Of a stretch of 64,000 nt of DNA, positions 53,701 to 63,690 are shown piece by piece. Origin of the DNA: Symsagittifera roscoffensis. Lineage: Eukaryota; Xenacoelomorpha; Acoela; Convolutidae. The number at the start of each line of letters is the position of its first letter. Positions within the stretch are counted from its first letter, which is position 1. The stretch spans positions 40,999,797 to 41,063,796 of the forward strand of contig NC_087071.1 of the NCBI RefSeq assembly GCF_963678635.1. The letters run 5' to 3'. Both the position numbers and the translations under genes were made by a program. Below the pieces are notes generated by a model. It was given only the letters and a program-made list of their open reading frames with translations. It had not been told where the DNA came from and did not search any database.

Positions 53701-56514
53701 CAAAGTGCCCTTCCTAAATTAGTTCAAAACGCAAACATCTCGTCTTTTTCTGACAAGCCAAAACCGTCGTACTTTAACTCGTCTATGCAATGTCTCGTCT
53801 TTTTCTGACAAGCCAAAACCGTCGTTCTGATTTTCGCGCTTCTCAGTTATTGCGAGAAAAAATTGTTACTTGTCCTGCAAATTTTTTTGAATTTTTGAAA
53901 AAACTTTGTAATCTCCAAAGTGCCCTTCCTAAATTAGTTCAAAACGCAAATCTCTCGTCTTTTTCTGACAAGTCAAAACCTTCGTACTTTAACTCGTCTA
54001 TGCAATAACTCGTCTTTTTCTGACAAGCCAAAACCGTCGTTCTGATTTTCGCGCTTCTCAGTTATTGCGAGAAAAAATTGTTACTTGTCCTGCAAATTTT
54101 ATTGAATTTTTGAAAAAACTTTGTAATCTCCAAAGTGCCCTTCCTAAATTAGTTCAAAACGCAAATCTCTCGTCTTTTTCTGACAAGTCAAAACCTTCGT
54201 ACTTTAACTCGTCTATGCAATGTCTCGTCTTTTTCTGACAAGCCAAAACCGTCGTTCTGGCTTTCGCGCTTCTCAGTTGTTGCGAGAAAAAAATTGTTAC
54301 TTGTCCTGCAAATTTTATTGAATTTTTGAAAAGACTTTGTAATCTCCAAAGTGCCCTTCCTAAATTAGTTCAAAACGCAAACATCTCGTCTTTTTCTGAC
54401 AAGCCAAAACCGTCGTACTTTAACTCGTCTATGCAATGTCTCGTCTTTTTCTGACAAGCCAAAACCGTCGTTCTGATTTTCGCGCTTCTCAGTTATTGCG
54501 AGAAAAAATTGTTACTTGTCCTGCAAATTTTTTTGAATTTTTGAAAAAACTTTGTAATCTCCAAAGTGCCCTTCCTAAATTAGTTCAAAACGCAAATCTC
54601 TCGTCTTTTTCTGACAAGTCAAAACCTTCGTACTTTAACTCGTCTATGCAATGTCTCGTCTTTTTCTGACAAGCCAAAACCGTCGTTCTGATTTTCGCGC
54701 TTCTCAGTTATTGCGAGAAAAAATTGTTACTTGTCCTGCAAATTTTATTGAATTTTTGAAAAAACTTTGTAATCTCCAAAGTGCCCTTCCTAAATTAGTT
54801 CAAAACGCAAATGTCTCGTCTTTTTCTGACAAGCCAAAACCGTCGTACTTTAACTCGTCCATTCATTGTATCGTCTTTTTCTGACAAGCCAAAACCGTTT
54901 TTCTGATTTTCGCGCTTCTCAGTTATTGCGAGAAAAAAATTGTTACTTGTCCTACAAATTTTATTGAATTTTTGAAAAAACTTTGTAATCTCCAAAGTGC
55001 CCTTCCTAAATTAGTTCAAAAAGCAAATATCTCGTCTTTTTCTGACAAGCCAAAACCGTCGTCCTTTAACTCGTCTATGCAATGTCTCGTCTTTTTCCGA
55101 CAAGCCAAAACCGTCGTTCTGATTTTCGCGCTTCTCTGTTATTGCGAGAAAAAAATTGTTACTTGTCCTGCAAATTTTATTGAATTTTTTGAAAAAACTT
55201 TGTAATCTCCAAAGTGCCCTCCTAAATTAGTTCAAAACGCAAATGTCTCGTCTTTCTCTGACAAGCCAAAACCGTCGTACTTTAACTCGTTCATGCATTG
55301 TCTCGTCTTTTTCTGACAAGCCAAAACGGTCGTTCTGATTTTCGCGCTTCTCAGTTATTGCGAGAAAAAAATTGTTACTTGTCCTGCAAATTTTATTGAA
55401 TTTTTGAAAAAATTTTGTAATCTCCAAAGTGCCCTTCCTAAATTAGTTCAACAAGCAAATATCTCGTCTTTTTCTGACAAGTCAAAACCTTCGTACTTTA
55501 ACTCGTCTATGCAATGTCTCGTCTTTTTCTGACAAGCCAAAACCGTCGTTCTGATTTTCGCGCTTCTCAGTTATTGCGAGAAAAAATTGTTACTTGTCCT
55601 GCAAATTTTATTGAATTTTTGAAAAAACTTTGTAATCTCCAAAGTGCCCTTCCTAAATAAGTTCAAAACGCAAATGTCTCGTCTTTTTCTGACAAGCCAA
55701 AACCGTCGTACAATAACTCGTCCATTCATTGTCTCGTCTTTTTCTGACAAGCCAAAACCGTCTTTCTGATTTTCGCGCTTCTCAGTTATTGCGAGAAAAA
55801 AATTGTTACTTGTCCTGCAAATTTTATTGAATTTTTGAAAAAACTTTGTAATCTCCAAAGTGCCCTTCCTAAATTAGTTCAAAACGCAAATATCTCGTCT
55901 TTTTCTGACAAGCCAAAACCGTCGTACTTTAACTCGTATATGCAATGTCTCGTCTTTTTCTGACAAGCCAAAACCGTCGTTCTGATTTTCGCGCTTCTCA
56001 GTTATTGCGAGAAACAATTGTTACTTGTCCTGCAAATTTTATTGAATTTTTGAAAAGACTTTGTAATCTCCAAAGTGCCCTTCCTAAATTAGTTCAAAAC
56101 GCAAATGTCTCGTCTTTTTCTGACTAGCCAAAACCGTCGTACTTTAACTCGTCCATTCATTGTCTCGTCTTTTTCTGACAAGCCAAAACCGTCTTTCTGA
56201 TTTTCGCGCTTCTCAGTTATTGCGAGAAAAAAATGTTACTTGTCCTGCAAATTTTATTGAATTTTTGAAAAAACTTTGTAATCTCCAAAGTGCCCTTCCT
56301 AAATTAGTTCAAAACGCAAATGTCTCGTCTTTTTCTGACAAGCCAAAACCGTCGTACTTTAACTCGTCTATGCAATGTCTCGTCTTTTTCTGACAAGCCA
56401 AAACCGTCTTTCTGATTTTCGCGCTTCTCAGTTATTGCGAGAAAAAAATTGTTACTTGTCCTGCAAATTTTATTGAGTTTGTGCCCTTCCTAAAATAGTT
56501 CAAAACGCAAATAA

Positions 56515-56639
56515 CGTCGTTTATCTTCAATTTCAAGAAACTGTTTTGTTTTGAATTAAAGCAGACCGCATTCTAGTCGAATGGCACGATAGTTGCTTTC
56601 AGATGAATCAATCAAAGAATACCTGGAAAGACACAATTA
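56515..56639. other. Right junction of the satellite array
   Basis: The satellite breaks off after AACGCAAATAACGTCG and unique AT-rich DNA begins. Unlike the left side, I see no duplicated flank here. Confidence 0.6.
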
Positions 56640-56897
56640 TTGACAACATACAAGAAATTGAGGAGTCATACCGAAATTACTAATTGCAAAAACGAGCTGC
56701 TTTACTTCTTCAAGCTTGAAAGAGATATTTCCGAAAAGAAAAAGAAAGTAATGGACGAAGATGTTCAGATAATTTTGACATCACTGCCACAATCTTTTCT
56801 AAAGGAGATTCTTGACTCAGATGTCGACTCAAACCTTTTTTGTCAAGTCGAAGCATCTTCCAAGAAACTCTTCTCGGAATTGAAATCGCAAAACTGA
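56640..56897 (+). mobile_element. Possible gag fragment of a Ty1/Copia-like element (fossil, weak)
   Basis: An 85-residue frame contains KVMDEDVQIILTSLPQSF. This resembles the conserved gag segment of Copia-type elements (DED...LL.SLP.SF/Y), at the expected distance after a Lys/Glu-rich helix. The resemblance covers only about 15-20 residues. No protease, integrase or RT motif is seen nearby. If the reading is right, this is a small old remnant. A host exon is the alternative. Confidence 0.25.
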
Positions 56898-57128
56898 AAT
56901 TTGAGCAGAAAGTTGAAAATTTTTCGCTCAACTTTAACATCAATCCTCTTTCTGCGGAAGCAATCTCACCCATATATCTTCTACTTTTTAACTACATATC
57001 TACATTATTATGTTTTTAGTCAAATTCAATCCAAAATTTTTTTGTTCTCAATCTTCGTTCAGTTTGTCCTTAGAATGCAACGGTTTTTCATGCTGCAATT
57101 TTTTATTTATTTGCCATCATTCATTTAA

Positions 57129-57970
57129 TCTTATCCCCTATAACTAAATGCACTTATCTATTCAACTATTCACAACCCGATACGTGATGTAAGATAACCT
57201 GCCTTAACCATTTAGCTTTAAGTTAACTGAAATTTAAAAAATCTACCCTTCGGATATTTTTAGCCTTAGTTCTATTTCTGCCTTAAAGACTTGGTGCAAT
57301 TTTGATAATTCTAGTAGGAGAAAAACCTGCGTCTGACTTGTAAACTAGGTATTCTCAGTTTTTTATTCCTCAAGCCTTTCACCACTGGGAGAAAATGGAA
57401 TTTATAAAAGTAGCCTTTGAACTTTTCACATTCGGAAAAGTTTTGTGATTGTATTCAATGATTTTTTTCTTATCTTAAAAGGTCGTGAATGGCTTCGGTT
57501 TTGAGCTTTTTTGTGCTTGTCAGCTTCAAAAATTTTCTGAAAATCTAAAACCGCAATGAAAAGTTGAGTTAAAATTGAATAATTCTCTCATCATTTTTAT
57601 GAAAACCGAAGGAGATACGAAATTAAGAAAAACTTTAACATCTGAATTTGAGGTAACTCAGAAACCAAAAAAATCATCCTCACCTGAAATGGTAAATAAA
57701 CCAGAAAAAAAAAGAAGAGACTCCGTTTCTGAATCTCTGAAAAACCCTACAGTTAATCGTTTTCTAATTTGACGAAAGTCAAAGAAAGGAGGGTTTTGAA
57801 GATTGTAGATCGGTTTAACATCAGTTTTTGTAGATCTGAGGGGAATCTCTGATACAGAAAACATGATCGATCCGATGCAGGGCCTGGGTTTAGAGTGGTG
57901 CACAGTCTATTATGAGAATATAACAAAAAGAAAACATCCTCGATCGAGTTGACATCGGCTCTGTACTTGA
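57129..57970. other. AT-rich DNA with short unassigned frames
   Basis: A plus frame at 57575-57772 encodes a Lys/Ser-rich peptide (with KPKKSSSPEM and KPEKKRRDS) of plausible coding composition but no recognisable domain. It may belong with the neighbouring gag-like and 57971-58192 frames, but I cannot show it. Confidence 0.3.
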
Positions 57971-58192
57971 GGAAGTCAAAATAAAAAACCGGCCATAATA
58001 GCAACAGAGTTTAAAGAGGCCAACAAACTAGATGGTTTGCTCAGCTTGACTGCAATGGCATACAATTTTTCTAGAATAACTTTTTGGCGAACTTTTGGAA
58101 GACAGATTCCTGAAAGCATTCAGATTCTTGAAAGCACTTTTGAGGAATTTCAAGCGCAGCTAAGTAGATTTTTTGCAGCTCAAAATCTATAA
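57971..58192 (+). other. 73-codon open stretch of coding-like composition, no family recognised
   Basis: The frame between stops reads a hydrophilic, balanced peptide (for example KLDGLLSLTAMAYNF and ESTFEEFQAQLSRFF) without low complexity. It has no ATG near its start, so it would have to be an exon or a fragment. No splice pair is obvious. It lies about 1.1 kb after the gag-like fragment on the same strand, so it may be part of the same remnant. Confidence 0.25.
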
Positions 58193-58587
58193 TATTAACC
58201 ATGATTTCAAGTTCAAGCATTAGCTCATTGGGCGAATAGACTAGATCAAACTTTTTGTCACTTTTTTATTCAAAAAGTATCAACAAAAGTTGTTTATCAA
58301 ACAAGTCCACAAAATTTTGAAAAGCTTCCTTGTGTAACAATGCACAGAAAATTTTTTATGTTTGAGAAAAAATCTAATTGACTTCTCGCTTGTTTGATTT
58401 TTCTTCGAACAGTTTTTGGTTTTTTGGAATTTTGGAATCCTCTGTTTTTATTCTGCTTAATCCTTACATTTGTATCTTTCTTCGATGTCTGCTTCTACTA
58501 CGTTTTTTCTTCTCCTTTTCATTACAAAAAAAAACTCATACTTAATGTGTCGCAGGAGTCAAACGCGTTAAACTTTTTTTAAAATTC

Positions 58588-58680
58588 CGGGATAGCTACT
58601 AAACACTAAAGGATAGCTACTAAACAGTAAATAGCCCTAAAAAATTCCGGGATAGCTACTAAACAGCTACTAAACAGTCT
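58588..58680. repeat. Short tandem repeat with GATAGCTACTAAACA core
   Basis: Four or so near-copies of GATAGCTACTAAACA, some preceded by AAATTCCGG, are separated by irregular spacers. A similar small cluster of AGTCAGC repeats lies at about 58835-58900. Confidence 0.7.
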
Positions 58681-58900
58681 AACCTTAATTTTTTTCCTAA
58701 TCAGAAGAAGCTTAAATTATTTAAAATTGCTAACACAAAAAATCAGGGGAGTTATGCAAGCTACTAAAAAGCCAAATTTGAGTAATTTTCTAGTTACTCA
58801 TCAATTTTTCTGCTGAGCTATTTTCAGTGGTCAGCGTTTGAAGTAGTCAGCAGTTTAAAAATTAGTCAGCAGCAGTCAGCTTTTTTCTCAGCTAACAGCA

Positions 58901-59891
58901 CTTATTCTTGAGCGTGCAAATTTTTTCTGAAATTGTGTACAGAAAAAAAAGTTAAACATTTGTATTACGTCTACTCAGATTTGCATATTAATCAAAAATC
59001 AGTTAAACACCAACAAATATCACACGCTTTTAAAAATTGCTTTCCCGAAATCTATGTAAAAACAAATATATAATTTGGAATCTTGTAGTCTGTTTCGTTA
59101 AGATATGAATGACAAATCTATGACTATGTTTGAATTATTGAGGTGAGTTTGAATTTGGTATTGTTTGTTTTGAAATACTTGTTCAATTTAAAATATTCAC
59201 TTATAATATCGAAAAGTAATTCTCAAATCTTTGTTTTTTTTCCTGACAGCTGAAACCAAAAAACGGCCAGCTTCTGCGTAATCAGAGTGAAAGCCAGTAA
59301 TCAAGGATGCTTAATAGATTCTATTTTCTGAATAATTGACGGCATATATCCTTTCGGCTTATAATATAATGGCTTATTTTTCTCAAAACATGTTTCGAAT
59401 AATTCACTAGTCCTTTTCGAAGTTTTTTTGCCATATGAAAATTAATGTTAAAATTCAAAAAACTCACCTGCTGCTTGAAATTAGTAATCTTTTGAACTAG
59501 AATCAATTGCGAGGCAACTTAATTTAAGTTACGCTTTACACAAACTGTGTACTTTGTGAAGTGTAGGCGAACTCAGCATTAAGAATGCTCTCTTTATACT
59601 TATTTTGGTCTTTCAATCTCTTTAATTGTTCTGACAAATTGTGAACTATTTTAAAAATTTGTCTATGTAATTCACAAACATAAAGACACCATATTGTGCA
59701 CCTATCCATGAGCTATAAACAAGAAAAAGGTGATGCCCTCATCCAAGTTAGGCGTAAATAATCGATTTTAACGGATTATTATGATGAATTTTGACAATTA
59801 TAATTGATTATAATTACCAAAATTAGGTCTTTAAGGGATTTATAATTGATTTTAATTGTGATGTTTTCCAAGAGAATATAATCTCTTATAT
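58901..59891. other. AT-rich DNA, no gene seen
   Basis: I find no recognisable frame or long repeat. The last 130 bases before the gap are rich in TAATTGATT/AATCAATTATAA-type strings. Confidence 0.5.
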
Positions 59892-60091
59892 NNNNNNNNN
59901 NNNNNNNNNNNNNNNNNNNNNNNNNNNNNNNNNNNNNNNNNNNNNNNNNNNNNNNNNNNNNNNNNNNNNNNNNNNNNNNNNNNNNNNNNNNNNNNNNNNN
60001 NNNNNNNNNNNNNNNNNNNNNNNNNNNNNNNNNNNNNNNNNNNNNNNNNNNNNNNNNNNNNNNNNNNNNNNNNNNNNNNNNNNNNNNNNNN
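59892..60091. other. Assembly gap, 200 N
   Basis: A second gap of exactly 200 N directly abuts the 30-bp minisatellite, so the true array is probably longer than shown. Confidence 0.95.
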
Positions 60092-61650
60092 GGGAGTGGG
60101 GAATAGTTCACTTGATCGATGAGGGGTGGGGAATAGTTCACTTGATCGATGAGGGGTGGGGGATAGTTCACTTGATCGATGAGGGGTGGGGAATAGTTCA
60201 CTTGATCGATGAGGGGTGGGGGATAGTTCACTTGATCGATGAGGGGTGGGGGATAGTTAACTTGACCGATTAGAGGTGGGGGATAGTTCACTTGACCGAT
60301 TAGAGGTGGGGGATAGTTCACTTGATCGATGAGGGGTGGGGAATAGTTCACTTGGTCGATGAGGGGGTGGGGAATAGTTCACTTGATCGATGAGGGGTGG
60401 GGGATAGTTCACTTGATCGATGAGGGGTGGGGGATAGTTCACTTGATCGATGAGGGGTGGGGGAATAGTTCACTTGATCGATGAGGGGTGGGGAATAGTT
60501 CACTTGATCGATGAGGGGTGGGGGATAGTTCACTTGATCGATGAGGGGTGGGGGATAGTTCACTTGATCGATGAGGGGTGGGGATAGTTCACTTGATCGA
60601 TGAGGGGTGGGGAATAGTTCACTTGATCGATGAGGGGTGGGGGATAGTTCACTTGATCGATGAGGGGTGGGGGATAGTTCACTTGATCGATGAGGGGTGG
60701 GGGATAGTTCACTTGATCGATGAGGGGTGGGGGATAGTTCACTTGATCGATGAGGGGTGGGGGAATAGTTCACTTGACCGATTAGAGGTGGGGGATAGTT
60801 CACTTGATCGATGAGGGGTGGGGAATAGTTCACTTGGTCGATGAGGGGTGGGGAATAGTTCACTTGATCGATGAGGGGTGGGGGGATAGTTCACTTGATC
60901 GATGAGGGGTGGGGGATAGTTCACTTGATCGATGAGGGGTGGGGAATAGTTCACTTGATCGATGAGGGGTGGGGGATAGTTCACTTGATCGACGAGGGGG
61001 TGGGGGAATAGTTCACTTGATCGATGAGGGGTGGGGAATAGTTCACTTGATCGATGAGGGGTGGGGAACAGTTCACTTGATCGATGAGGGGTGGGGAATA
61101 GATCACTTGATCGATGAGGGGTGGGGAACAGTTCACTTGATCGATGAGGGGTGGGGGATAGTTAACTTGACCGATTAGAGGTGGGGGATAGTTCACTTGG
61201 TCGATGAGGGGTGGGGGATAGTTCACTTGATCGACGAGGGGTGGGGAATAGTTCACTTGATCGATGAGGGGTGGGGAACAGTTCACTTGATCGATGAGGG
61301 GTGGGGGATAGTTAACTTGACCGATTAGAGGTGGGGGATAGTTCACTTGGTCGATTAGAGGTGGGGGATAGTTCACTTGATCGACGAGGGGTGGGGAATA
61401 GTTCACTTGATCGATGAGGGGTGGGGAATAGTTCACTTGATCGATGAGGGGTGGGGAACAGTTCACTTGATCGATGAGGGGTGGGGAATAGATCACTTGA
61501 TCGATGAGGGGTGGGGAACAGTTCACTTGATCGATGAGGGGTGGGGGATAGTTAACTTGACCGATTAGAGGTGGGGGATAGTTCACTTGGTCGATGAGGG
61601 GTGGGGGATAGTTCACTTGGACAATGATGGGGCCGGGGTTGGGGGAAATT
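60092..61650. repeat. G-rich 30-bp minisatellite with 390-bp higher-order repeat
   Basis: About 51 tandem units of 30 bp follow the pattern GAGGGGTGGGG(A/G)ATAGTTC then ACTTGATCGAT. Variants include ACCGATTAGAG, GGTCGAT, AACAGTTCAC and ATAGATCAC. A block with ATAGATCAC recurs exactly 390 bp apart (61091 and 61481), showing a 13-unit higher-order repeat. The length is ten codons, so both strands read decapeptides (minus NYPPPLIDQV; plus GWGIVHLIDE). Changes in G-run length shift the frame repeatedly, so I do not call a gene. The last units degenerate near 61620-61650. Confidence 0.95.
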
Positions 61651-61664
61651 GTTCACATGGGCCC

Positions 61665-61877
61665 TCAATTGATTTGCCCATCTTCTGGAATCAAATCCTC
61701 CCGGTCATCAGTGATTGGCCCGGAGTGGTACTCGTCAGGGGGGAGTGTAGTTGCATTGAAGTTGGCGCTGTTCAGTTTGTTTTCATCTGCAATATCAACC
61801 GATTTGCTTGCTCCGGAGCAGTAGACATGGAGTCCAGGAAGAGTCTCTCCCGAAGAAGCTTTCGATCTGTTAACAGT
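61665..61877 (-). other. Possible minus-strand terminal exon, unidentified
   Basis: Next to the minisatellite lies about 220 bp of markedly GC-richer DNA. On the minus strand a 70-codon stretch between stops encodes a hydrophilic acidic peptide with YCSGASKSVDIADEN and PITDDREDLIPEDGQIN, ending at TGA (61667-61665). TTAACAG (61873-61867) could be a splice acceptor just inside its start. The plus strand of the same DNA is also open (61587-61955, 122 codons, starting in the minisatellite), but its peptide is Cys/Phe-rich and looks less like a real protein. Neither is matched to a family. Confidence 0.3.
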
Positions 61878-61955
61878 TCAGTGGTTTCTATAGAGAAACA
61901 GTTTTGTAAATTTCCCTACTTTTTGGCAGGTTATTTTTGTTTTGACCGACACTAG

Positions 61956-62372
61956 TAAACAACTTTATCTATAAACCAACTCGCAACTAATCATTTTTAC
62001 TATTCAGGATAACAGAATTGTCTGTTACTTTTTGGCTTCATCAAACATTTGGATGCGTTTATAAGCTTTGATTTTTCTGACCAATAACTTTTACCGTATT
62101 CATCGGTTTCTCATTAGGTGGTACAAAATATCCAAACCATGTTTTTTTCCTGAGAATTTAAGTTAGTTCTATAGAAATCATTTAGAAAAAAATGCGTGAA
62201 AACTTATTTCAGATGCTTTATTGATCAATTTCTGACCGCGCAATCTACGTTGAAATCAAACACTTTTTGATACAAAACAAACCTGCTTGTATAAAAGGGC
62301 GAAGCACTGAATGTTCTGATTGCATTTTAAAGCCAATTTAAAAAAAAATGGTTGATAAACTGATACAAACAA
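61956..62372. other. AT-rich DNA with no gene seen
   Basis: I see no recognisable frame here. TATAAAAGGG at 62290-62299 is a good TATA-box string just before the dispersed repeat, but no transcript can be linked to it. Confidence 0.4.
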
Positions 62373-62374
62373 TA

Positions 62375-63000
62375 AACAAGGATAACCGGTTACTGTGCAC
62401 GTACCACAGAATGTTTCGACCACAGCTCTTAAAAAAAAATTTTTTTCAAATTGGTGTCGTGATAAAAAGAATCTGCAGAAAAAAAATAGAATAGTAGAGA
62501 GTTAAAGTAGGATAAGTCAATTGGAAAACATTTTTTGAAAAAAAAAGTACTAGTAAAACAAAAAAAACTTATAGAGTTTGAAAAAGTTTCCAACAATTTT
62601 TTATTTTTTTTTGAGAAGTTTTTTTAAATATCAAGTTTTTGATTCTCAAAGTTGCGCTGAAAAAATAACCTTTATTTGAGTAAAACTAAATTTTAACGGC
62701 TTTAATCAAGCTTAAATAATCTATTGAAAGCCTACACGGTCACCTTATTAGATCGAAATTAGACATAATCAAAAATTTTAAACCGGTTTTTCTCAATATT
62801 GTGAAAAAATTTTCAAAAATTTTTCAAAGGACGTTCGAATCACAACTAAAACGTCTTCAAAATGATATAACACTCCACCCAGACTAAAAATTGTTTGTGG
62901 CACCTGATTTTGCCTGGAAAACAAAAAAAAACTAAAACACACTCGAACACAAAATTATTCCCCATTTTCAATGGTCGGAACAACAATTGCAAAAACTTGT
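62375..63000 (+). repeat. Dispersed repeat, second copy (partner in intron 4)
   Basis: This copy is collinear with 10385-11230 in the same orientation. It is best conserved at about 62838-62985 (CGTTCGAATCACA, TTGTTTGTGGCACCTGATTTT, AAAACACACTCGAA) and at its start (CAAGGATAACCGGTTACTGTGC). It is shorter than the intronic copy. No coding potential is seen. Confidence 0.55.
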
Positions 63001-63650
63001 TGCCGGTCGCTTTACCTAAGAACCAGTCGCTAAGTTCTTTTCTCTGTCATTTTTAACAGAAGAACCTTGGATCCTAGACAAGAGTTTTGTCACAAGTTTT
63101 GAAGCTTCCAAAGTATAAAAAAAAATAGCGCCGCTGTATCAGTGGTACGGATTTCGATTGTAAAAAAAATTGCCTAAGAAATTTCAGGTGTTAGCAATAA
63201 ACTGTTCAGCTGAAATTATGGATACAATTAAATTCTGATAATAAGAGGATCAAATTATACTTTTTAATTGTATCACATTAATATTTTTTTTGTTCTTCAG
63301 AATTCAAAGTGATAAAATGTCAACCGATGCTTGATGAAAGTATTTTGAAGCATCGTATCTATTTACTATTAGCTTTCGTCAGTTTCTGTTTTACTTGAGG
63401 AAACAAATTGTTTTTAAAAGTTTTTGAGAAAAAAATCGGGCAGCTATTTTTTTGATCAGCATCCATGGACGCTATGTAGATTCAATGCAATTACTTCGAT
63501 ACCAAAATGGAACTGCTCTTAAGAAAATTGCTGATAAATCCGACTGCGTTTTACGGCTGATTTAAAAATTTTGATTGAAAAACTGACAAAACAAAAAAAA
63601 TAAAGAAGTTCTTTATCTCACCTTTTTTCTTCATTTTACCCCCCAGCCTC
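63001..63650. other. AT-rich DNA, nothing recognised
   Basis: No frame, RNA gene or repeat is supported in this stretch. Confidence 0.5.
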
Positions 63651-63690
63651 CCCCACCCCCACGCACGCACACACACACACACACACACAT
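63651..63690. repeat. CA-rich microsatellite
   Basis: A CCCCCA-rich stretch leads into ACGC repeats and then an (AC)n run of about 11 units. Confidence 0.9.

Larger units (their letters stand above)
30944..56514. repeat. Main satellite array, ~215/216-bp monomer, about 118 units, with higher-order repeats
   Basis: Monomers share blocks such as AAATTAGTTCAAAACGCAAA, GACAAGCCAAAACCGTCGT (twice per unit, about 55 bp apart), TTCTCAGTTATTGCGAGA and TAATCTCCAAAGTGCCCTTC. Spacing of equivalent positions is 216 bp, or 215 where the run after GCGAG has one A fewer. Higher-order patterns change along the array: ~1.1-kb units with the S segment (32-36 kb), 432-bp dimers (42.3-44 kb), ~431/647-bp units with a diverged TGTTTTTTGTCATGC variant (44-46 kb), ~703-bp units (48.3-49.9 kb) and 646/1077-bp units (53.3-55 kb). 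Short open frames of 60-77 codons recur on both strands because the monomer length is close to a multiple of three. I regard them as by-products, not genes. The array stops inside a unit near 56514. Role unknown; centromeric or heterochromatic satellite is the usual context. Confidence 0.97.

Noticed and set aside
30944-56514. CRISPR-like array of regular repeats
   Set aside because: The whole 216-bp monomer is conserved, so there are no short repeats with unique spacers, no cas genes, and the DNA is clearly eukaryotic.
30944-56514. Hammerhead ribozyme in the satellite monomer
   Set aside because: I looked for the CUGANGA and GAAA core. The unit has CTGACAAG instead, and no matching second core on either strand.
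30944-56514. Tandem protein-coding gene family made of the 60-77-codon frames
   Set aside because: Frames start and stop at arbitrary places in the monomer, switch with single-A length changes and have no promoter or recognisable domain. I kept this only as a testable finding.
59779-61616. Proline-rich repeat protein (NYPPPLIDQV) on the minus strand
   Set aside because: The frame is lost and regained at each change of G-run length, and one candidate runs through the N gap. No start, signal or flanking exon is seen.
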